This document shows positions 1-4,650 of a stretch of 6,087 nucleotides of DNA, in pieces; positions within the stretch are counted from its first letter, which is position 1, and the number at the start of each line of letters is the position of its first letter. Under the pieces are notes generated by a model, which saw only the letters and a program-made list of their open reading frames with translations, had not been told where the DNA came from and did not search any database. The stretch is from assembly GCA_937863945.1 (NCBI GenBank), contig CALMIB010000383.1, forward strand, positions 1-6,087, read 5' to 3'. Origin of the DNA: an uncultured Longilinea sp. Its GTDB lineage: Bacteria; Chloroflexota; Anaerolineae; Anaerolineales; Anaerolineaceae. A program made the translations under genes and the position numbers.

Positions 1-1
1 A

Positions 2-358
2 GAACCTGGCCTGGCCCTTAGTGGTGATGTGTCTATCACTGTACGAGGACCTTCTGTTTCCGTGCTTTATCAAGATGTCACAATCAATCCCGGTGATTTG
101 TATACAGTCGGATATTGGGTAAAATCGAATGACCCAGATCAAAAAATCCAAGTATTTTTTAGCTGGTTGAATCAACAAAAACAAGAAATTGGTAGAACTG
201 CTGACTGGCAAGAAATAAAATCAGAATGGTCGCATTACTCAATTTCTGCAACCGCGCCAAATAACGCGAAATATGCACGAATATTTATCAGCATTTCAAC
301 TTCGGGCACCGCCACATTTGATAATATGTGTTTCTCTAATGGTCAAGAATGTCGATAA
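2..358 (+). CDS. Partial: C-terminal carbohydrate-binding-like (CBM4/9-type beta-sandwich) domain
   Basis: The reading frame is open from base 2 to the TAA at 356-358, giving 118 visible residues; the start lies upstream of the window. A GTG at 29 could serve as a start but would cut into the domain, so I treat the gene as 5'-truncated. The visible part looks like one beta-sandwich domain. It has alternating hydrophobic strands, the phrase INPGDLYTVGYWVKS, a Trp-bearing middle strand (FFSWLNQQ), then ATAPNNAKYARIFISIS and a closing TATFDNMCFS. These match the general pattern of family 4/9 carbohydrate-binding modules (pGk.Y..s.wvk; tAP..a.yarv.i; fDnv.l). Two cysteines close to the C-terminus (NMCFSNGQEC) could form a disulfide in an exported protein. 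No membrane helix is visible in this part. GC is about 40%, against about 60% in the genes downstream, so its origin may differ. Such domains end glycoside hydrolases, cell-surface proteins and some glycan-locus membrane proteins; the main activity cannot be told from here. Confidence 0.6.
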   Translation, partial: EPGLALSGDVSITVRGPSVSVLYQDVTINPGDLYTVGYWVKSNDPDQKIQVFFSWLNQQKQEIGRTADWQEIKSEWSHYSISATAPNNAKYARIFISISTSGTATFDNMCFSNGQECR

Positions 359-372
359 ATCATCTTTATTTA

Positions 373-391
373 TAAATTTTATACAAATTTA
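373..391. repeat. AT-only inverted repeat in the spacer
   Basis: TAAATTT (373-379) and AAATTTA (385-391) form a perfect 7-base inverted repeat around a 5-base loop. It starts 15 bases after the stop codon of the upstream gene. The stem is all A-T, so it would be a weak hairpin, and no run of T follows; it is a poor terminator. It also lies just upstream of the rfbC promoter, where AT-rich DNA often acts as an UP element. Chance is a real possibility in sequence this AT-rich. Confidence 0.25.
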
Positions 392-403
392 AAATCGATT
401 ATT

Positions 404-431
404 TTGTGATTCCAATGATTTTAGGTATAAT
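404..431 (+). promoter_or_regulatory. Predicted sigma-70-type promoter of the rfbCBAD operon
   Basis: A consensus -10 box TATAAT lies at 426-431. A plausible -35 box, TTGTGA (404-409, four of six matches to TTGACA), sits 16 bases upstream. The surrounding DNA is about 17% GC, which favours melting. A start about 7 bases after the -10 box would fall near 437-439, only about 10 bases before the rfbC ATG at 449. The 10-mer GTATAATTTG (425-434) recurs exactly at the promoter before the wzz-like gene. Confidence 0.65.
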
Positions 432-448
432 TTGATTTGGCAACGTCG

Positions 449-997
449 ATGAATATTTTATCCATCCCCATCCCTTCCGTTCTTCTCCTCGAACCGCGCG
501 TCTTTGCCGACGAGCGCGGTTTTTTTATGGAAACCTACCAGGCCCGGAAGTTCGCCGACCTGGGCATCGCAGCCGAATTTGTGCAGGATAACCATTCCGG
601 CTCGCACCGCGGCATCCTGCGCGGCTTGCATTACCAGGTGGTCAACCCGCAGGGCAAGCTGGTGCGCTGCGTGGTCGGCGAGATTTTTGACGTGGCGGTG
701 GACTTGCGGCGGAGTTCGCCTACCTTTGGCCGCTGGGTGGGCACAATTCTTTCTTCCGAAAACAGGCGACAGTTGTGGATTCCCATCGGCTTCGCGCACG
801 GATTTTACACGCTCAGCACGTGGGCCGAAGTGGTTTACAAAGCCAGCGATTATTACAATCCGCAGGGCGAGCGCTGCCTGCTGTGGAATGATCCCCAGGT
901 CAGCATCGAATGGCCGCTGCCGCCGGGCGAATCGCCGATGCTCTCACTCAAGGACCAGCTTGGCCTGCCGCTGGCACAGGCTGAGACGTTCGGATAA
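449..997 (+). CDS. rfbC: dTDP-4-dehydrorhamnose 3,5-epimerase (RmlC)
   Basis: Cytosolic cupin enzyme of 182 residues that epimerises dTDP-4-keto-6-deoxyglucose at C3 and C5, the third step to dTDP-L-rhamnose. Family signatures run in order: DERGFF (21-26), QDNHSGS (46-52), RGLHYQ (58-63) with the catalytic His61, GKLVR (69-73), DVAVDLR (81-87), QLWIPIGFAHGF (108-119), YK..DYY (130-136), and WNDP (146-149). Asp169 in LSLKD aligns by eye with the Asp that pairs with the catalytic His in Salmonella RmlC. The length is normal for the family. I chose ATG at 449 because the protein then begins at the usual point before the first strand; an in-frame TTG at 437 would add MATS. There is no Shine-Dalgarno sequence before either, and the predicted transcript start lies close by, so initiation may be leaderless or nearly so. 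It is the first gene of the operon, 39 bases before rfbB. Confidence 0.97.
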   Translation: MNILSIPIPSVLLLEPRVFADERGFFMETYQARKFADLGIAAEFVQDNHSGSHRGILRGLHYQVVNPQGKLVRCVVGEIFDVAVDLRRSSPTFGRWVGTILSSENRRQLWIPIGFAHGFYTLSTWAEVVYKASDYYNPQGERCLLWNDPQVSIEWPLPPGESPMLSLKDQLGLPLAQAETFG

Positions 998-1025
998 CCA
1001 TCACCGGATGGTCTTCCGAAATCAA

Positions 1026-1031
1026 GGGAGG
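1026..1031 (+). promoter_or_regulatory. Strong ribosome binding site of rfbB
   Basis: GGGAGG lies 5 bases before the ATG at 1037. It fixes the rfbB start and contrasts with rfbC, which has no such site. Confidence 0.85.
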
Positions 1032-1036
1032 AATAC

Positions 1037-2122
1037 ATGCGAAATCTGCTGGTGACCGGCGGCGCCGGGTTTATTGGTTCAAATTTTATCCACCGGACGC
1101 TGACCGAGCGGCCAGAAGTGCGCATCTTTAACCTGGACGCCCTCACCTATGCGGGCAGCCTGGAAAACCTGCGCGATCTGCCGGACCCCGAACGGCACAT
1201 CTTCGTCCAGGGTGATATCTGCAACCGGGCGCTGGTCGACCGCCTGCTGCTTGAATACAACATCGATACCATCGTTCACTTTGCGGCCGAATCGCATGTC
1301 GACCGCTCGATCCTCGGGCCGGGCCAGTTCGTCCAGACGAACATCATTGGCACGTTCACCCTGCTAGAAGCCGCCCGCCAGGCCTGGCTGACCGAAAAAC
1401 GCCTGCCCATCGACCAGGTGCGCTTTCACCACGTTTCCACCGACGAGGTGTTCGGCTCGCTCGCGCCGCTGGAGCCGGCCTTCAGCGAAACCACGCCCTA
1501 CGCGCCCAATTCGCCCTATTCCGCCTCCAAAGCCTCCAGCGACCACCTGGTGCGCGCCTATTTGCACACCTACGGGCTGCCCGTCACCCTGACCAACTGC
1601 TCGAATAATTACGGGCCTTACCAGTTTCCTGAAAAATTAATCCCGCTGATGATCCTGAACGCGCTCGAAGGCAAACGCCTGCCGGTTTACGGCGACGGCA
1701 AACAGGTGCGCGACTGGCTGTACGTGGAAGACCATTGCGACGCCATCCTGGCCGTGCTGGAACGCGGCAAGGTCGGCGAGACCTACAATATCGGCGGCAA
1801 CAACCAACCTTTCAACATCGAAATCGTGAGCGCAATCTGCGCCATTCTGGATGAACTGCTGCCCGAGTCGCCCCTCACGCCGCACGATCAATTGATCACC
1901 TACGTCACCGACCGGCCCGGCCACGACCGGCGTTACGCCATGAACATCGGCAAAATCGAGCGTGAACTGGGCTGGCGGCCCCGGGAGTCGCTGCAAACCG
2001 GGCTTGAAAAGACGGTCCGCTGGTATCTTGAACATCCCGAATGGGTGCAGGCCATCCGGCAGACGGGCGATTATTCAACCTGGATCGATAAGAATTATGC
2101 ACAGCGCGGAGGGACAAAATGA
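1037..2122 (+). CDS. rfbB: dTDP-glucose 4,6-dehydratase (RmlB)
   Basis: Cytosolic NAD-dependent extended short-chain dehydrogenase of 361 residues that converts dTDP-glucose to dTDP-4-keto-6-deoxyglucose, step two of the rhamnose pathway. The N-terminal Rossmann fold has GGAGFIG at 8-14 and the cofactor-region phrases DALTYAG (34-40) and GDI (59-61). HFAAESHVDRS follows at 81-91. The active site is complete: Thr135-Asp136-Glu137 in STDEVFG, the residues that separate true 4,6-dehydratases from related epimerases, and Tyr161-x3-Lys165 in YSASK. The C-terminal substrate-binding part contains NNYGPYQFPEKLIPL, VYGDGKQVRDWLYVEDH and TDRPGHDRRYAM, all typical of RmlB. The length matches the family (about 330-360). 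Its stop codon overlaps the rfbA start as ATGA, which implies translational coupling. Confidence 0.98.
   Translation: MRNLLVTGGAGFIGSNFIHRTLTERPEVRIFNLDALTYAGSLENLRDLPDPERHIFVQGDICNRALVDRLLLEYNIDTIVHFAAESHVDRSILGPGQFVQTNIIGTFTLLEAARQAWLTEKRLPIDQVRFHHVSTDEVFGSLAPLEPAFSETTPYAPNSPYSASKASSDHLVRAYLHTYGLPVTLTNCSNNYGPYQFPEKLIPLMILNALEGKRLPVYGDGKQVRDWLYVEDHCDAILAVLERGKVGETYNIGGNNQPFNIEIVSAICAILDELLPESPLTPHDQLITYVTDRPGHDRRYAMNIGKIERELGWRPRESLQTGLEKTVRWYLEHPEWVQAIRQTGDYSTWIDKNYAQRGGTK
2108..2113 (+). promoter_or_regulatory. Ribosome binding site of rfbA inside the end of rfbB
   Basis: GGAGGG sits within the last codons of rfbB. It is 5 bases before the ATG at 2119 and 8 bases before a second ATG at 2122, so either can be used; the products differ by one Met. 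Confidence 0.75.
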
Positions 2123-2994
2123 TGAAAGGCATCATCCTGGCGGGCGGCAAGGGCACGCGCCTGTATCCGATCACCCTGGGCGTCAGCAAACAGCTTTTGC
2201 CGGTGTATAACAAACCGATGATCTATTATCCGCTCTCGATGCTGCTGCTGGCTGGCATTCAAGAGATCCTGGTCATCAGCACGCCGGAAGACCTGCCAAT
2301 CTTCCGGCGCATGCTGGGCAGCGGCGAGCAGTGGGGCGTTCATTTTGAATACGCCGAGCAGGATCAACCCCGCGGCCTGGCAGATGCCTTCCGCGTGGGT
2401 AGCCGGTTCGTCGACGGCAAACCGGCCGCGCTTATCCTGGGAGATAACATCTTTTACGGCAGCGGGTTGGCCCGCCAATTGCAGGCGGCTGCCCGGTTGC
2501 AGAGCGGTGCCATGGTGTTCGCCTACCCCGTCCACGACCCGGAACGTTACGGCGTGGTGGAAATCGACAAACAGGGCAAAGCACTCAGCATTGAGGAAAA
2601 GCCTGCCAATCCCAAAACCAACCTGGCCGTCCCGGGCATGTATTTCTACGACCACCAGGTGACAGAAATTGCCGCCAACCTCAAACCCTCGCCACGCGGC
2701 GAACTGGAAATCACCGATCTCAACCGCACGTACATGGAAAAAGGCGAATTGCATGTGCAGGTGCTCAGCCGCGGTGTGGCCTGGCTGGATGCCGGTACGC
2801 ACGAATCGCTGCTGCAGGCCGCCAATTTCGTCCAGGCGGTGGAAGAACGCCAGGGGTTGATGATTTCCTGCCCGGAAGAGATCGCTTTCCGCATGGGCTT
2901 TATCGATCAGTTCCAACTGGCCGAACAGGCCAAACGCTACGCCAGCAACGGCTACGGCCTGTACCTGCTGCGCCTTCTGGAGGAACTGGAATGA
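2119..2994 (+). CDS. rfbA: Glucose-1-phosphate thymidylyltransferase (RmlA)
   Basis: Cytosolic nucleotidyltransferase of 291 residues that joins glucose-1-phosphate and dTTP to give dTDP-glucose and pyrophosphate, the first and usually feedback-inhibited step of the pathway. The signature loop GGKGTRLYP is at 9-17, followed by SKQLLPVYNKPMIYYPLS (23-40). Then come AEQDQPRGLADAF (79-91) for nucleotide binding, LGDN (107-110) with the metal-binding Asp109, VHDPERYGVVE (138-148), EEKP (159-162), PGMYFYD (172-178), RGELEITDLN and WLDAGTHESL. All belong to the RmlA short form of about 290 residues, rather than the longer forms with a left-handed beta-helix. It begins at an ATGA overlap with rfbB and ends at an ATGA overlap with rfbD. 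MM at the start leaves a one-residue doubt about the initiator. Confidence 0.98.
   Translation: MMKGIILAGGKGTRLYPITLGVSKQLLPVYNKPMIYYPLSMLLLAGIQEILVISTPEDLPIFRRMLGSGEQWGVHFEYAEQDQPRGLADAFRVGSRFVDGKPAALILGDNIFYGSGLARQLQAAARLQSGAMVFAYPVHDPERYGVVEIDKQGKALSIEEKPANPKTNLAVPGMYFYDHQVTEIAANLKPSPRGELEITDLNRTYMEKGELHVQVLSRGVAWLDAGTHESLLQAANFVQAVEERQGLMISCPEEIAFRMGFIDQFQLAEQAKRYASNGYGLYLLRLLEELE
2979..2983 (+). promoter_or_regulatory. Ribosome binding site of rfbD inside the end of rfbA
   Basis: GGAGG lies 7 bases before the rfbD ATG at 2991, within the LEELE tail of RfbA. It supports the overlapping start. Confidence 0.75.
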
Positions 2995-3893
2995 CGCTGC
3001 GCATCCTGTTACTCGGAAAAATCGGCCAGCTCGGCTGGGAACTGCTGCGCACGCTGGCACCGCTCGGCGAGATCACCGCGTTCGATTATCCCGAGATCGA
3101 TTTCTCGCGGCCCGAAAGCCTGTCGGCTGTGGTGCGCGCCGCCGCCCCGCAGGTGGTCATCAACGCGGTAGCCTACACCGCCGTGGACAGGGCAGAAACC
3201 GAAGAGAAATTGGTGCGCGCCATCAATGCCACCGCGACAGGCGAGCTGGCCCAAACCGCGCGCGCAGTGCGGGCTGCGTTTTTGCATGTTTCCACCGATT
3301 ATGTCTTCGACGGCAGAAAAGGCGCGCCCTACACCGAGGTGGACGCGCCGCACCCGTTGAACGTGTACGGCCAGACCAAGCTGGAGGGAGAGCAGGCCGC
3401 CTTGCAGGCGGGCGGTGCGCCGCTCGTCCTGCGCACAGCCTGGGTGTACAGCACCCGCCGCGACAGTTTTGTTACCAAAGTGCTGGGATGGTCGCGCAGC
3501 CTGCCCGTGCTCAAATTAGTTGACGATCAAATCAGCAACCCCACCTGGGCGCGCATGCTGGCCGAAACCATGGCGCTGCTGCTGGCGCAATCCCGGGGCG
3601 ATCCGTACGAATACTTGAGCGAGCGCAGCGGGCTTTACCACCTGGCGGGCGACGGCTACGCCAGCCGGCTGGAATGGGCGCAGGAAATCCTCAAGCTGGA
3701 TCCCCACCCGGCAAAACGGACCGCGCGCGAATTGCTGCCGGCGCGAACCAGCGATTTTCCCACCCCGGCCGAGCGGCCGCTGTTTTCTGCGCTCAATTGC
3801 GACCGGTTCACGCGCACCTTCGGCTTGAAGTTGCCGGCCTGGCAGAATGCGTTGCAGCAGGCAATGGATTCATTAAGCGAAGCGTCCGCCTGA
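2991..3893 (+). CDS. rfbD: dTDP-4-dehydrorhamnose reductase (RmlD)
   Basis: Cytosolic NAD(P)H-dependent short-chain reductase of 300 residues that makes dTDP-L-rhamnose, the last step. The nucleotide-binding loop is GKIGQLG (9-15), with Lys where many relatives have Asn or another small polar residue. Further signatures are PQVVINAVAYTAVDRAE (53-69), VSTDYVFDG (100-108) with Thr102, YGQTKLEGE (126-134) with the Tyr126-x3-Lys130 catalytic pair, LRTAWVYS, and DDQISNPTWARMLA, the substrate-binding segment that usually reads DDQ.G.PT. The length is normal (about 285-300). It overlaps rfbA by ATGA and closes the operon. After its stop there are 136 bases before the next likely start codon. I see no terminator there, so read-through into the wzz-like gene is possible. 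Confidence 0.97.
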   Translation: MTLRILLLGKIGQLGWELLRTLAPLGEITAFDYPEIDFSRPESLSAVVRAAAPQVVINAVAYTAVDRAETEEKLVRAINATATGELAQTARAVRAAFLHVSTDYVFDGRKGAPYTEVDAPHPLNVYGQTKLEGEQAALQAGGAPLVLRTAWVYSTRRDSFVTKVLGWSRSLPVLKLVDDQISNPTWARMLAETMALLLAQSRGDPYEYLSERSGLYHLAGDGYASRLEWAQEILKLDPHPAKRTARELLPARTSDFPTPAERPLFSALNCDRFTRTFGLKLPAWQNALQQAMDSLSEASA

Positions 3894-3940
3894 GCCCTCT
3901 CAAAAACAATCCACACGGAAATTCACACCGGCGCGTGTAG

Positions 3941-3946
3941 TATAAT
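3941..3946 (+). promoter_or_regulatory. Predicted -10 box of a second promoter, before the wzz-like gene
   Basis: A consensus TATAAT at 3941-3946 sits in the 136-base gap after rfbD. The 10-mer GTATAATTTG (3940-3949) is identical to that of the rfbC promoter. I find no good -35 box 16-18 bases upstream: TTCACA at 3922-3927 is only 13 bases away. The promoter may therefore be weak or need an activator. A start near 3953 would give a leader of about 77 bases. Confidence 0.5.
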
Positions 3947-3964
3947 TTGTGTGCTGGTTACACG

Positions 3965-3988
3965 GGCAGCAAGTCAGGCTTGCCTGCC
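3965..3988 (+). promoter_or_regulatory. Possible hairpin in the leader of the wzz-like gene
   Basis: GCAAG (3969-3973) pairs with CTTGC (3979-3983) around a 5-base loop. The stem continues past one bulged C (3984) as GGCA (3965-3968) with TGCC (3985-3988), giving 9 pairs. TGCC at 3985-3988 can instead pair with GGCA at 3994-3997, so two folds compete. No T run follows, so it is not a classic terminator. It matches no riboswitch that I recognise. Confidence 0.35.
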
Positions 3989-4029
3989 GGTTTGGCACGG
4001 CAATCTGCAAATTACAAATCAAGAGACGA

Positions 4030-4650
4030 ATGCCGATGACGTCCGAAATCGATCCTGGCGAAGTACTGAACCGTCTGTTGCGTTCCTGGTGGGTGATTGT
4101 GTTGTGTATGCTCCTGCTGGGGGCGGCAGGCTATTTGTTCCACACCCTGCGGCCGCCAGTCTATGAAGCCACCGCAACCTTCAACGTCTGGTTGGATTTC
4201 AATGATCTGACCACAGACCGCGAATTTACCGAATACGACGAAGATTTGAGCATCAACGCGGTTGGCAATGCCTATGTCAGCCCGGCGGTGCTTGAAAAAG
4301 TCATTGCCGAAGCGCTCAAACAGGGCTGGATTCAAGCCGAAAATGAGTTGATCCTGAATTACAAGCTGGAGCGCAAACACGAAAGCTGGGAACTGCGCTA
4401 CCTGAGCACCGATCCCCAACTGGCGATGGACCTGGTGAACTTTTGGGCTGCCAGCGGGTATGCGCACCTGAGCGAGCTTGAAAAAGCGCAAGCCCTTCCC
4501 GCCTACGTCCGGTTTTCCGAGCCCGTCCGGGCCGTTTTACCGGCTGCGCCGGTGCGTTACGGGCGCAACAACCTCATTCTGGCCGGCATGCTGGTGGGCA
4601 TGGTGGGCGGAATTTTCCTTTCCGGCTGGACGGCGCGGAAGAAGAAATGA
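4030..4650 (+). CDS. Wzz-like polysaccharide chain-length determinant, no kinase domain
   Basis: Membrane protein of 206 residues with the two-helix layout of polysaccharide co-polymerases. A short cytosolic N-terminus (EIDPGEVLNRLLRSWW) leads into a first helix at about 20-40, then an external domain at about 41-179. The family phrase STDPQLAMDLVNFWA is at 126-140, and a Pro-rich stretch (EPVRAVLPAAP, 164-174) precedes the second helix at about 181-200. The protein ends in a basic cytosolic tail (TARKKK). This is the Wzz/PF02706-like pattern. It is short: classic Wzz proteins have about 320 or more residues, and the long coiled-coil insert seems missing. There is no C-terminal tyrosine kinase domain. 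I chose ATG 4030 (ATG 4036 is equally possible), with weak purine-rich AAGAGA upstream. An in-frame GTG at 3949 would add 27 unconvincing residues and lies at the predicted transcript start. It probably sets chain length for the adjacent Wzy-like protein, to which it is coupled by ATGA. Confidence 0.8.
   Translation: MPMTSEIDPGEVLNRLLRSWWVIVLCMLLLGAAGYLFHTLRPPVYEATATFNVWLDFNDLTTDREFTEYDEDLSINAVGNAYVSPAVLEKVIAEALKQGWIQAENELILNYKLERKHESWELRYLSTDPQLAMDLVNFWAASGYAHLSELEKAQALPAYVRFSEPVRAVLPAAPVRYGRNNLILAGMLVGMVGGIFLSGWTARKKK

Noticed and set aside
373..391. AT-only inverted repeat as a transcription terminator
   Set aside because: The stem has no G-C pairs and no T tract follows, so intrinsic termination is unlikely. 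I kept it only as a weak repeat.
504..1055. Second + strand frame of 183 codons inside rfbC
   Set aside because: It is a +1 shadow of rfbC, rich in Arg, Ala, Trp and Cys, and would run into the rfbB start.
2095..3060. Long antisense open frame of 321 codons opposite rfbA
   Set aside because: It lies opposite a fully convincing rfbA with all family motifs. Its translation is low in complexity and rich in His, Gln and Phe, typical of an antisense shadow in GC-rich coding DNA.
3949..4029. N-terminal extension of the wzz-like protein from GTG 3949
   Set aside because: GTG 3949 lies only 3 bases after the -10 box, at or before the predicted transcript start. The 27 added residues have no likeness to Wzz N-termini, while MPMTSEIDPGEVL from 4030 does.
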